Source of the DNA: Paenibacillus oryzae | GTDB taxonomy: Bacteria > Bacillota > Bacilli > Paenibacillales > Paenibacillaceae | Direction: 5' to 3' | Length of the DNA stretch: 64,000 nt | NCBI RefSeq assembly: GCF_001675045.1 | Contig: NZ_LYPA01000065.1 | Span: 186,001 to 250,000 of the forward strand | Shown: in pieces, positions 26,993-37,300 of the stretch | Layout: each line of letters begins with the position of its first letter | Position numbering within the stretch: the first letter of the stretch is position 1 | The notes under the pieces: model-generated | Told to the model about the DNA's origin: nothing | Databases searched by the model: none | Seen by the model: only the letters and a program-made list of their open reading frames with translations | Position numbers and translations under genes: made by a program

Positions 26993-27008
26993 TTGTTAGC
27001 GCTTACAT
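26993..27008. promoter_or_regulatory. cre site between LytTR and lactonase genes
   Basis: TTGTTAGCGCTTACAT fits the consensus WTGNNARCGNWWWCAW at all positions. It lies 32 bases upstream of the LytTR start and about 195 bases upstream of the lactonase start, in the shared promoter region. Confidence 0.6.
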
Positions 27009-27203
27009 TATAGCATGCCGATTTTAGATTGTGAAGTGCTTTTTATGAGGAATCCGCTATCGGTTTCATCCGGGAACGAACAGCCGCGTTTGGATGTAGT
27101 CGCGGGTCTCTGGCTAAAAATGCATTGTGCCTGCAGACTGCTTGTGCTATGTTCACTTTAGTTGTAAAACAATAAAGAACATGTGCGGAGAGGAAGGGTT
27201 GAA

Positions 27204-28301
27204 TTGATAAGCGATTTATTGAGCTGGAGCGGTCTGTTTTATGTCGGCTCGTATGGCAGCGCTGATGAATACACGATCCACGTTTGCCGCTTGAATCAGT
27301 CGAGCGGCGGGATTGAGATGCTTCAGAGGCTGGACGGCGCGCCAAATGCATCTTTTCTGGCGCTGCATCCATCAGGCGGCATGTTGTATGCCGTGAAGGA
27401 GCTGGCGGAGCATAACGGAACGCCGGGCGGCGCGCTAATTGCATTGCCGGTTGATCCGGAAACGGGATTGCTGGGGACAATCGGAGAGGATAACCCTACC
27501 TTCGGGGCCCATCCCTGTTATGTCAGCGTTGCGGCGGATGGTTCGGCTGCTTTTACCGCCAACTATTCAGGCGGCAGCATTGCCCTGCATCCCCTTGAGG
27601 CAAACGGCGTTCCCGCAGGCGGCCATAAAACGTCTCATTACGTTCATGAGTGCAAGCCGGGGCCGGTTGCTGATCGCCAGGAGGCGCCACATGCCCATTG
27701 CATCACGCCTCTGCCGGGCACGCCGTTTGTATATGTCGCCGATTTAGGCATGGATGGGGTTGTTATATATCGTTATAAAGCGGAGGCTTTCAGTCTGGAG
27801 CGGATTGGGGAGTGTCCTCTCGCGCCGGGGAGCGGGCCGCGGCATCTAGTATTTCATCCCAAGGAGCCATTTGCTTACGTTACTAATGAGCTTGCTTCCA
27901 GCGTAACGGTGCTCCGGGTTGACCGCAAAAGCGGACTGCTTTCCGTTATTCAAACCGTCTCCACTATTCCGGAAACGTATGACGGGTACAACGATTCAGC
28001 GGATATTCATATTTCGCCGGATGGCAGGTTTTTGTACAGCTCCAACAGGGGGCATGACAGCATTGCCGTATTTGCTATTGAAGAGGAAACGGGGTGTTTG
28101 ACGCTTGTTCAGTTTCATACCAGCGGAGGCGTACAGCCGCGTAATTTCGGCATAACGCCGGGCGGCGATTTCCTGCTGGCCGCGAATCAGAAAAGCGGCA
28201 ATATCGCGGTTTTTCGTCTTCATAAGGAAAGCGGGCGGTTGACAGCAACCGGCCAAAGCCTACAATTGTCTTCGCCTGTCAACATTACTTTTGGACGTTA
28301 A
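27204..28301 (+). CDS. 6-phosphogluconolactonase-like beta-propeller (YkgB family)
   Basis: A 365-aa seven-bladed propeller of the lactonase family (PF10282). Repeated blades contain motifs such as VYVADLGMDGVVIYRY, GPRHLVFHPKEPFAYV, FLYSSNRGHDSIAVF and QPRNFGITPGGDFLL. Family members hydrolyse 6-phosphogluconolactone in the pentose phosphate pathway; related propellers act on other lactones. The start chosen is a TTG five bases after GGAAGGG; a GTG seven codons earlier is also open. It is followed 29 bases later by an MFS transporter gene, probably in one transcript. Cytoplasmic, no signal peptide. Confidence 0.88.
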   Translation: MISDLLSWSGLFYVGSYGSADEYTIHVCRLNQSSGGIEMLQRLDGAPNASFLALHPSGGMLYAVKELAEHNGTPGGALIALPVDPETGLLGTIGEDNPTFGAHPCYVSVAADGSAAFTANYSGGSIALHPLEANGVPAGGHKTSHYVHECKPGPVADRQEAPHAHCITPLPGTPFVYVADLGMDGVVIYRYKAEAFSLERIGECPLAPGSGPRHLVFHPKEPFAYVTNELASSVTVLRVDRKSGLLSVIQTVSTIPETYDGYNDSADIHISPDGRFLYSSNRGHDSIAVFAIEEETGCLTLVQFHTSGGVQPRNFGITPGGDFLLAANQKSGNIAVFRLHKESGRLTATGQSLQLSSPVNITFGR

Positions 28302-28330
28302 GCGTCGGAACGAAAGGAAGGTCCTGCATC

Positions 28331-29605
28331 TTGTCATCACCCGCATCGGCCTCCGGTCAAACGACTGGAAGCGCTCTGCGCAAGGCCACTGTTTACGCCA
28401 TGCTGTTTGCCATCAGCTCCGTTCACCTGTTGAACGATGCCATGCAAACGGTAGTTACGGCGTTATTTCCAATCTTTGAAGATTCGTTAAAGCTTTCCTA
28501 TGCGCAGATTGGCTGGATTGCCTTTACGCTTAATATGACCTCATCGGTTTTACAGCCGGTAGTCGGCATCTGGTCGGATAAAAGGCCAACGCCTTGGATG
28601 CTGCCGGTTGGCATGTTGTGCAGCATGATTGGTATGGCCGGGCTTGCTTTTGCGCCTAACTACGGCTTGCTGCTGCTATCTGTTGTTTTTGTTGGACTGG
28701 GCTCAGCCGTGTTTCATCCTGAGGGCTCGCGTGTCGTACACCTTGCCGCAGGCGGACGCCGGGCGTTTTCCCAATCCATCTATCAGGTGGGCGGCAATTT
28801 CGGGCAATCGTTGGGGCCGCTTATGACAGCCGCTATATTTGTTCCGCTAGGACAACGGGGAGCGGCTTGGGGCATGCTGCTTGCAGTGGCGGCTATCGCT
28901 ATTTTGTTTCGGGTCGTGCCTTGGTATGCGGCCAGATTGGCCGAGCATGGAGGACAGGCGCCCCGCAAAGCAGCTAAACCGGGAACTGCGGCACAAGCCA
29001 GTGGGGCGGCCAATGCCGCCGGAGCTGCAAGAGAAGGCCTGGCAATCAGCTGGAACGTCGTTTTGTTTGCGATATCCATTTTGCTGCTTGTTGTGTTTGC
29101 CCGTTCCTGGTATGGTGCGGCTATCGGCAGCTTTTATCAGTTTTATGCAAGAGATAGCTATGGATTGTCCATTCAGGCGGCTCAAATTCCGCTGTTTCTG
29201 TTTATGATTTTTGGCGTTGCCGGAACCTTTGCAGGAGGTCTGCTGGCGGATCGGATAGGACGTAAAAAGATGATGCTGATTTCCATACTGGGCGCCGTGC
29301 CGTTTGCACTCGCGCTTCCGCATTTGCCTTTGTTTTGGGTATATCCCGTTATAGCGGTTATGGGCTTTATCCTTCAATCCGGTTTTTCCGTCAGCGTTGT
29401 TTATGCCCAGGAGCTGCTGCCGGGCAAGGTTGGCATGGCATCGGGCCTTATTACAGGGCTGGCGTTTGGCATGGGGGCGCTTGGCTCCGTAGTAATCGGC
29501 AACCTGGCAGACGCTCACGGAATGGCCTACGTAATGCTGCTGGCAAGCTTCCTTCCGCTGATTGGTTTGTTGGCAATGCTCCTGCCCAAAGATAGACGGG
29601 AATAG
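28331..29605 (+). CDS. MFS transporter, fosmidomycin-resistance (Fsr) type
   Basis: A 424-aa protein with twelve membrane helices. It opens with the Fsr-type segment SVHLLNDAMQTVVTALFP and has the loop motif GIWSDKRP after helix 2 and FHPEGSRVVHLAAGGRRAFSQ in helix 4-5. An Ala/Gly/Gln-rich central loop (about residues 205-235) separates the halves. Members export fosmidomycin and other small compounds, and many have unknown substrates. The start is a TTG ten bases after GAAAGGAAGG. A terminator follows about 60 bases after the stop. Confidence 0.88.
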   Translation: MSSPASASGQTTGSALRKATVYAMLFAISSVHLLNDAMQTVVTALFPIFEDSLKLSYAQIGWIAFTLNMTSSVLQPVVGIWSDKRPTPWMLPVGMLCSMIGMAGLAFAPNYGLLLLSVVFVGLGSAVFHPEGSRVVHLAAGGRRAFSQSIYQVGGNFGQSLGPLMTAAIFVPLGQRGAAWGMLLAVAAIAILFRVVPWYAARLAEHGGQAPRKAAKPGTAAQASGAANAAGAAREGLAISWNVVLFAISILLLVVFARSWYGAAIGSFYQFYARDSYGLSIQAAQIPLFLFMIFGVAGTFAGGLLADRIGRKKMMLISILGAVPFALALPHLPLFWVYPVIAVMGFILQSGFSVSVVYAQELLPGKVGMASGLITGLAFGMGALGSVVIGNLADAHGMAYVMLLASFLPLIGLLAMLLPKDRRE

Positions 29606-29662
29606 GGCGAGGTAAGGAAGGATCATCAAATCTCTTAAAAACAGTCTTGAAAACAGCCTTAT

Positions 29663-29712
29663 AAACAGTGCCAGTTCGTCTCTATCAGGGCGGACAAGGC
29701 GCTGTTTTTTTT
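29663..29712 (+). terminator. Intrinsic terminator of the lactonase/MFS operon
   Basis: AACAGTGCC pairs with GGCGCTGTT (one wobble), extended by inner TTCGTC/GGACAA-type pairing; eight T follow the stem. Confidence 0.8.
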
Positions 29713-29800
29713 GCGAATTTAACCCAAGCTCAACATCCGTTGTTGTAAAAAAATAAACAAAATGATATATTGTTTATAAAATTATTGAATATTATCAAAA

Positions 29801-31087
29801 ATGTTTGGTGGTGCTTATGTGGAGACTCAAGACTTGTTGTGGACGGCGGCTCCCGAGGAATTAAAAAAAGGAGTTAGCTTTGAGCCGGAAAAAGGGCAAT
29901 ATCGTTGTTTAGTTTGCGGGGAGTCTTTTATGAAGGGTGAGATTTTTAAGCTTCCCGAATTGGAACGGTTTTTGGATGCAGAGGCGTACGCAAGCTGGCA
30001 TCTGGCTCAAGTCCATGGTTCCATGCTGGAGGTTCTTCTGAAGCTGGACAAAAGGGCGACCGGATTGACCGATTTACAAAAGGATTTGATTCGGCAGTTT
30101 GCTTCCGGCATGAGCGATGCCGAAATCGTGCGTCAAAGCGGTTCAGGAAGCGCGTCAACGATTCGGCATCACCGCTTTACGCTTAAGGAAAAGGTGAAGC
30201 AAGCCAAAATGCTGATTGCCATTGTGGAATTGATGGAGCAAGGCGGATCGCCCGACCTTTCGTTTGTTGAGGTGCACCAGACCGCTACACAGGTGGATGA
30301 CCGCTATGACATGACGCAAAAGGAATATGCCGAATGGATCAAGCGTTATTTTCCAGAAGGGCCGGAGGGGCCGCTTTCCGAATTTCCGCGTAAGGAAAAA
30401 CGAAAAATCGCGGTGCTTAGGCATATCGCCTCCTTTTTTAAAGACGGCGTTCGCTACCCGGAAAAAGAGGTAAATGATTTACTGAAGGTCTTTTACAAAA
30501 AGGATTATGTGTCGCTCAGGCGTTATTTGATTGAATACGGATATCTGGACCGCGAGGAGGACTGCTCCTTCTATTGGGTCAGACAAGAAAATAAAGGAGG
30601 ACCGGCAATGCAAAGCAAGGATGTTAAAAAAAGAACGGACGATGGGGAGATTGCGGGAAAACCGATTCCGGCCGGAGTTAAACCAAGCAAGGAAGAACGC
30701 AAGCAGCTGACAGCCCAATATCAGGAGCGCAAGCGCGAAATGGGCGTTTATCAAATTAAAAATAATGTCAACGGCCGGGTGTTTATCGAAAGCTCAACAA
30801 ATTTGAGCGGGGTTTGGAATAAAGAGCGGTTTACGCTGGACCACGGCTCTCATAAAAACAAGGAGCTGCAGCGTGAATGGAATGAATTTGGCGGCGGCCA
30901 ATTTTCATATCTCATTCTCGAGACCGTTAAGACAAAGGACGATATTCGTTATGATTATAGAGATGTGACCGGTGAAGAGGTAATCGATCCGGCAAACGTT
31001 GTGCGGCAATACAAAAAGGAAGCGGACCGGCTAAAGAAGCAATGGCTCGATAAGCTTCAGCCGTACGGCGAGCAAGGTTATCATTAG
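29801..31087 (+). CDS. Zinc-ribbon/HTH - DUF2087 - GIY-YIG fusion protein
   Basis: A 428-aa protein in three parts. Residues 30-150 hold a CLVC zinc-ribbon-like start and a helix-turn-helix-like unit (FASGMSDAEIVRQSG). Residues about 195-265 are a DUF2087 domain (KIAVLRHIASFFKDGVRYPE to YGYLDREEDCSFYWV). After a charged linker, residues about 320-390 resemble a GIY-YIG nuclease domain (GVYQIKNNVNGRVFIESSTN). The second motif reads FIE instead of YIG, so catalysis may be lost or changed. The HTH and DUF2087 suggest a DNA-binding or regulatory role. Start at ATG 29801; a GTG at 29819 has a slightly better GGTGGTG site. Confidence 0.78.
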   Translation: MFGGAYVETQDLLWTAAPEELKKGVSFEPEKGQYRCLVCGESFMKGEIFKLPELERFLDAEAYASWHLAQVHGSMLEVLLKLDKRATGLTDLQKDLIRQFASGMSDAEIVRQSGSGSASTIRHHRFTLKEKVKQAKMLIAIVELMEQGGSPDLSFVEVHQTATQVDDRYDMTQKEYAEWIKRYFPEGPEGPLSEFPRKEKRKIAVLRHIASFFKDGVRYPEKEVNDLLKVFYKKDYVSLRRYLIEYGYLDREEDCSFYWVRQENKGGPAMQSKDVKKRTDDGEIAGKPIPAGVKPSKEERKQLTAQYQERKREMGVYQIKNNVNGRVFIESSTNLSGVWNKERFTLDHGSHKNKELQREWNEFGGGQFSYLILETVKTKDDIRYDYRDVTGEEVIDPANVVRQYKKEADRLKKQWLDKLQPYGEQGYH

Positions 31088-31188
31088 CGACAGGCGCTAT
31101 GGAAAGAGGTGTTGAAGCGGATAGAAGCCCTGCCGCGAAAAAAAGGCAGCTTTTGCCTCGTATTTAGAAATAGGGAGTGGACGTTCGC

Positions 31189-32466
31189 ATGTTAAAAACA
31201 AAAAAGAACGCGGAGGGTGGTACCAGCCTTTTTCGCAACACATTTATTCAAACGATTTTGATGTCCAATATTTTGCTTCAAACCGGCATTTGGATCAGGA
31301 ACTTCGCCATATTGATGTATGTAACGGATATGACGGGCGACGACCCTGTTGCGGTAGGCTTGATGGGTTTTGTGGAGTTCCTTCCCATCTTTATTTTTTC
31401 GTTTATAGGAGGAACGTTTGCAGACCGCTGGAGGCCCCGGTTAACCATGATCTGGTGTGATATTTTATCTTCAATCTCAGTGTTTGCGGTATTGCTGACG
31501 ATTATTTTTGGATCATGGCATATGGTTTATTTTGTAACCTTTATTTCGGCGGTGCTTTCACAGTTTTCCCAGCCGTCCATTATGAAGCTGTTTAAGCAGC
31601 ATGTGAAGCCTGAGCAGATGCAGTCTGCTATGGCGGTGTTCCAGTCTATGAGCGCTATTTTTATGGTGGTGGGGCCGTCATTAGGCGTTATTTGTTACCA
31701 GCGTTTTGGCATCGAGGTTTCGGTTGGCATTATGGGCGTTGCGTTCCTGCTTTCCGCGCTTGTATTGTTTCGAATTCCGAGCGATAAGAAGATTGAAAAA
31801 GCTCCTGCAGCAAGCGTGCGCCAAATCTGGGGCGAGTTATCCGCAGGGGTATCCTATGTATGGAAAAGCCCGGTGTTAAAATCGTTGGGCGGCACATTCG
31901 CATTAGCGGGAATTGCGGTTGGCACTGTGCAAGTCTTGAGCATTTTTGTCGTAACGGAGCGGCTTGGCCAGGAGAAGGGTTTCCTTCAATACATGCTAAT
32001 GACAAACGGTGTCGCCATGCTGATAGGCGGAGCCTTGGTCATGACGCTGGCCAAAAAAATCCCGCCGCAAAAGATGTTAGCCTTCGGTATGCTGATCAGC
32101 TCCTTGACGATGGCAGGAGTGGGTTTATCAACAAGCGTGCCTTTGACGTTAGGCTTGCAATTCATTAGCGGGCTTGGTTTCCCTTGTATTCAAATTGGCA
32201 TAAACACGATGATTCTCCAATGGACCGATGAAAAGTTCGTTGGCCGCGTCAATGGCGTTTTGACTCCAATGTTTGTGGGGATGATGGTCATTATGACATT
32301 GGTAGCCGGCAATCTTAAAAAGATGTATCCGCTTGTTGGCATCTACTGCGCAGCCGGGTTTGCCATGCTTCTGGGCATGCTCCTGCTGGTCCCGCTGTTT
32401 AAGTATAAGTTTCAGCAGCAACCGCAGCCGCCGCAGTCGAAGCTAGAGACTGTTCCTGAAGGTTGA
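31189..32466 (+). CDS. MFS transporter (macrolide-efflux / EntS type)
   Basis: A 425-aa permease with about twelve helices, of the MFS_3 branch that includes macrolide and enterobactin exporters. It shows SFIGGTFADRWRPRLTMI after helix 2 and SQFSQPSIMKLFKQHVKPEQ, typical of that branch. The C-terminal half ends in a Gln/Pro-rich cytoplasmic tail. The ATG is 11 bases after AGGGAG; an in-frame GTG at 31177 sits on the ribosome site and is unlikely. Probable drug or siderophore efflux; substrate unknown. Confidence 0.87.
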   Translation: MLKTKKNAEGGTSLFRNTFIQTILMSNILLQTGIWIRNFAILMYVTDMTGDDPVAVGLMGFVEFLPIFIFSFIGGTFADRWRPRLTMIWCDILSSISVFAVLLTIIFGSWHMVYFVTFISAVLSQFSQPSIMKLFKQHVKPEQMQSAMAVFQSMSAIFMVVGPSLGVICYQRFGIEVSVGIMGVAFLLSALVLFRIPSDKKIEKAPAASVRQIWGELSAGVSYVWKSPVLKSLGGTFALAGIAVGTVQVLSIFVVTERLGQEKGFLQYMLMTNGVAMLIGGALVMTLAKKIPPQKMLAFGMLISSLTMAGVGLSTSVPLTLGLQFISGLGFPCIQIGINTMILQWTDEKFVGRVNGVLTPMFVGMMVIMTLVAGNLKKMYPLVGIYCAAGFAMLLGMLLLVPLFKYKFQQQPQPPQSKLETVPEG

Positions 32467-32987
32467 GAGGATAAATGAGCTGCTTGTAATGATTGACAAT
32501 CCCGTTAGTTTGAAGTAGCATTAAATCGTTGTTTGAATTGTAATGGTAAATTAAAAGTTTGAATGTAGAGTCTGAGTTCAGAGTCTCCAATTTAAAATTA
32601 AATTTAAATATTGATGTTTAGCGAAGCACGCTATTTTCCTGAAAAAGGGGAGTAGTGTGCTTTTTTGCTGCTGTGATTGAAAAACGGCGCCGCTCTGAAA
32701 GAACATTTTACAAGCCGGCTCTCCTGCTGAATTCTTTTATTCTGCATATATGGAGTTATGATTTATTGAGGGATAACAGCTGTGACCCTGTTTTGATGTA
32801 TAGATTAACAGCGACTTGTTATGGCGAAAGATTTTTGGAGAAATTTTCAACAAATATCTATTGAAATGGTTGTGGAAAGAGTACAATGAATTTGGAAATC
32901 TGTGAGAAATATGATAGATGGGCAATATATAGTTTTGAAGAGTAATGACAAATGGATAGAAATTTAAACCGAAGAGGAGTTATTTAT
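32467..32987. other. AT-rich intergenic region before the SLH gene
   Basis: About 520 bases without a supported gene. Apart from a terminator hairpin near the start, it is markedly AT-rich and carries the promoter and leader of the SLH/giant-protein operon. No exact promoter could be chosen. A 69-codon open frame at 32655 has no ribosome site. Confidence 0.6.
32624..32666 (+). terminator. Intrinsic terminator after the MFS gene
   Basis: AAGCACGCTA pairs with TAGTGTGCTT (one G-T) and continues inward with TTCC/GGGGA; six T follow. Confidence 0.7.
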
Positions 32988-34319
32988 ATGAAAAGAATAA
33001 CAAAAAAACTTATCATTTTGACAATGACATGGACATTTCTAATAGGTGGATCAGGTATATCGACAGCAGGGGCTGCATCCAGTCCTGATGTATTTAAAGA
33101 TGTATCCAGCCACTGGGCAAAAGCGCAGATCGAAGAGGCGGTTGCAAAAGGGTATGTAGCCGGTTATCCCAACGGCACGTTTAAGCCGGATGCCCCGGTA
33201 ACGCGTGCGCAGTTTATTACGATGCTGGTTCGCGCGCTGGAATTGGAGCATGGGCCAGAGGGAAGCATCTGGTACACGACCTATGTTAAAGCGGCGAAGG
33301 AAGCGGCTATTTACCAGGGAGACTCCGACTTCGCGGAGTGGAATATGAACAAAGAGATCAGCCGGGAGCATATGGCTTGGTTGGCTGCCCGCGCTGCAGA
33401 CGAAACGCTTGTGACGGTTGAATCTTCGGGGATCGTCAAAGAAGTTGAAATATATCGCTGGCCAGAAGTTCCTGAAAACAATGTAGTACGAACGGATGAT
33501 TTTATGCGGGATTATTACGAAGGCTTTTTAACGCATACGGCATTTGCACGCGGCATACTAAACGGTTTTGGCGGCAATGTGATTGGCTTGGAGCGGACAA
33601 CAACCAGGGCGCAGGCCGTGACGGTTATTGAACGTATTTTGAGCTTGAAGGCTGGTAAGAAACTTCCTGCTGACAAATATGCAACAGCAGAAGCCGAACT
33701 GCTCTGGCTGAAAACAAATGCATTTACGATGGCTCCGCATCTATTTGACGATCCCAACGGCTCCAGCATGAAAAAGAAATATCATCTTGAGGGCCTTGTT
33801 TTCAAAAACAATGTGATTCATACAGAAATTCAGCGGATTATTCTGATTGATCTGGATGATCCGAAGGACCCTTATCGAAAGCTACTACCGCAGACTAACA
33901 AGTTAGGATTTCTTAATGGAAACATCGGTAAAGTGCCGGAAGATGCTTACGCCATGTATATCGAATATGAAACAATTTCAAATAAAAACCCTAAACAATA
34001 CTGGGGGAATTTATCTCTGACAACACAAAGCTATGTTTCCGTTAATGGTAAAGATGATGCCTTGACTCAACCAGCACGTTTAAATACGAATGATCCTTTG
34101 TTTACTCAAATCAATATGATTAAACCTTCTGAATCTGGAGTTGGCAAAGGAATTACGGTTTGGGGTATCCCTAATTCGGGCTTTTCTCTGTATAAACCAA
34201 GTGGCTCAAATAAGAAAAGTCGCGGGTTAAACTTTACATTCTACATTAAGCCCATCTATGGTGATGACGATATACGCAACTACATTTTTATTGGCTCTAC
34301 TACACATTACGGCAAGTAA
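32988..34319 (+). CDS. Secreted protein with three SLH domains
   Basis: A 443-aa exported protein. It has a signal peptide (basic start, hydrophobic core, cleavage near TAGAASS), then three S-layer homology domains: FKDVSSHWAKAQIEEAVAKG with YPNGTFKPDAPVTRAQF, a second around residues 85-135, and a third ending LERTTTRAQAVTVIERIL. These bind pyruvylated cell-wall polymer and anchor the protein to the envelope. The C-terminal 215 residues match no family I recognise. The start is an ATG eight bases after GAAGAGGAG; the frame is open 12 codons upstream. The giant gene begins 16 bases after its stop, so this protein may anchor or assemble that partner. Confidence 0.87.
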   Translation: MKRITKKLIILTMTWTFLIGGSGISTAGAASSPDVFKDVSSHWAKAQIEEAVAKGYVAGYPNGTFKPDAPVTRAQFITMLVRALELEHGPEGSIWYTTYVKAAKEAAIYQGDSDFAEWNMNKEISREHMAWLAARAADETLVTVESSGIVKEVEIYRWPEVPENNVVRTDDFMRDYYEGFLTHTAFARGILNGFGGNVIGLERTTTRAQAVTVIERILSLKAGKKLPADKYATAEAELLWLKTNAFTMAPHLFDDPNGSSMKKKYHLEGLVFKNNVIHTEIQRIILIDLDDPKDPYRKLLPQTNKLGFLNGNIGKVPEDAYAMYIEYETISNKNPKQYWGNLSLTTQSYVSVNGKDDALTQPARLNTNDPLFTQINMIKPSESGVGKGITVWGIPNSGFSLYKPSGSNKKSRGLNFTFYIKPIYGDDDIRNYIFIGSTTHYGK

Positions 34320-34334
34320 CATGGAGGCGTGTGA

Positions 34335-37300
34335 ATGAAACGAGGGCTGCTTTTATTTTTTGCGGTGATTTTATTTTCTTTATGGCAGCTTGATAATGTT
34401 GGTGCTGAAAGCCAAATTATTACGCCAAGTTATTCCCAAGTGGGAAACACAGAAAAAAAGTTGGATGACATTTATACCTATAGTGATCAAGCAACGTGGA
34501 AAGCGACGTTCACGATCCCGGCTAAACCTGGATACATCATCAACAGTGTGCGTTGGGAAGACGTGAATGGAAAATCGCTTCGTGCTGCAGCTGGCGATTG
34601 GGCAGGAAAAAAAAGCTTTTCTGGGACGGATATTATGAATGGTTCATCCGTAAAGGTCGGAACAACAGATACTGAATCATATGGCGGTATTTTTTATTGG
34701 GACCGATCAGGTGGAAGTAATACCTGGAGAGCGACAATGGGGAATGGGAAAAGCGTTACAAGCGCGGGATGCCCATCAGCAAAAAATGATGAACCTTGGA
34801 AATTAAAAGCTTATCCAAACTGTAACTCATTAAATTTTGGTGAGGATTCTCTCTCCTTGGTATTAACTAAAAAAGGAAATTACCATATAGACGGGGATGT
34901 GGAAAACCCTAGCGTTAACGAAAAGGTGGTTGTGCTTGATTCAATAAAGCCGGTTGGCATTGATAAGGATAGGTTTAAAGAAATTACAAACGAAATCCAT
35001 GGTGGAATTGGATATGCTGACAAATCCACAGAATACATCAACAAATACGATATATTGAGCAAAACTAGCATACGCGCCTACTTCAAACAAGACTTCGGCG
35101 GCGATTCTTTAGCTAATGGTTATTACAAGGACTGGGCCAACCCAGGTGCTCGTCAGATGTGGTGGTATGCAGCACTACAATTTAGGCTAGAAGCGATCAC
35201 TTATCGCTATATAGATAAGCATTTGGTCGTTGAATGGGTAAAAGAAGATGTTGAGCAAGAGCGATCCACCATCAACGTCCGGCACATTGTCCGTACTGGA
35301 CCAACTGGTTCTTATACAACAGCAGCCCAAAGCGTAATTCCATTTAATAAGGCGCTGCCATTTTCCGAACCGGTTGAAGCAGGAGACTACGGAAAATTAC
35401 TAGGCAGCAATACAAATTATATTGGTTTTGGCAGTACGCTCATCCAAAATACTGCTCTAACAATCAATGTAACTTTATCAAAAACGAATAATCAAACAAA
35501 CGCATATGTCACCTTTATGTATGAGAAGGAAGCACCCCCATTTACAGGCGACTTCGATATTGTTCCTCCCACTATTAATTTTCGTGAACCCTTTTCCTTT
35601 GTACCAAAAAACTTCCAAATGAACGCTTGCGTTTATCAGTCACATAAATATAAGATCGAGCGCGGAGGAACGTTTGTTTCTGAAACACAAACAGGCGGAC
35701 AAAACCAAAAAACATCCTACTCCTACAGTAAATATCCGTGGAATATCGGAATAGGCACACATACGGTCAGCATCAACATCAAGACGAGCTGCGGCGAAAC
35801 CGGATGGATCAATCCCAAGCCGCTGACCGTGAACGACATGACCGATAACAGCCCGCCACGGTTCAAGATCGGTTTTGTGCATCCGGCCGCCCAAACGATT
35901 CCGATTTACCAGGTCGTTGAAGGTACGGTGCTGAATCTGATTTACATCGAAGACTCGTCTGTTCCAACGCCGGATGATCCGGACGGCGACGATATTTATT
36001 TTATGGGCTTCGATACAGAGGGCAGTATAAGCCGGTTCATCCGGGAGCTGCCCTCCAAGTACGAGCATAGCTTGTATGGGAATGGGTATCATCGGATTAC
36101 GATGGATACGCTGGGGTATCATCATGTGTCCGCGCAGATGCGGGACCAGTGGGGAGCGACGTCTACCGCATCCACCTGGATTCAGGTCATTCCGAAGAAC
36201 CCGATTGCGATGGCTAAAGGGCCGGCTACGGTAAAATCGGGCCGTCCTGTACCGGACAACCTGTTTGACTCCAGCCAGAGCTACAGTCCCGTTGGCCGCA
36301 AGATCAATCATGCCCGGGACGAATGGGAAAACAAAAAGGACAAATATATTAACGAAACCGAAGACAACATTTTCGAATACGTCAAGCTGCATGTATATGA
36401 TAGCGAGGGCTTGAAGTCCATTGATCCCGGTGTTCATACCCTCATCGTGGAGCCGGACTTGCCGCCCGTAGCCAAGCTGGAAGTACCATCATTAGCGGTG
36501 CGTAATCAGACGGCTGACATTGTAAACCGATCCTATAGTCCGGACGGGGATAAAATCGTCAAAACCGAATACAAGTACAAATATGATGCCAAAAATAACG
36601 GATTTGAAGATGACGAGTGGGTGACTTTACTGATAGGAACCGATAAGGCCCTTCCCTTTAAACCAACCAAGGTTGGCAAATATCTCTTCTACGTCAAAGT
36701 AACCGAGGATTATGGCAAATGGGGAGATACGGATTGGCAGGAAGAAGAGCTGCTAATCATGGATGTGGTCAACGATTCCCCGACGATTTCGTTTGACATG
36801 GAGGGGAAAAACGAGCAGCCTGATCTGGAGCCGCTTGATCCCTATTATGCGAAGGATATCGTGAGCCAATGGAAGCTATACGAAGTCAATTCCAACACCT
36901 TAATGAAATGGCCCGCGTTGAAATGGAATGTAAACGGAAAAACGCTGCTTGCAGGCAGCACCGGTAAAATGAACGAGACCCAAACAAATCTGACGGGCTT
37001 TCACGGACAGGTTAACCAGAATTGGGCTTATCCATTTCAAAACATGGGGCTTGGCTACAATAATCTCAGTCCATACCGAGCCATTGAAAGACTGGATTAT
37101 GCCAAAACCCAGCCTTTGCTTATAAATAATTATCTTAACAGTGAAAGGCCAGGATCATGGGAGCCTACAGATTTTTATAAATCAAATACAGGTTGGGCCG
37201 AAAATATTATGGAAATTCGCTCTAATGACTCCCATTTTTACTTCAATGATCGTGGCAGGGATCGAGGGGGCAACTATTATTACGCTAGTCAAAATCCAAG

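Noticed and set aside
32655-32864. A 69-codon open frame before the SLH gene
   Set aside because: It begins inside a terminator hairpin and has no ribosome site.
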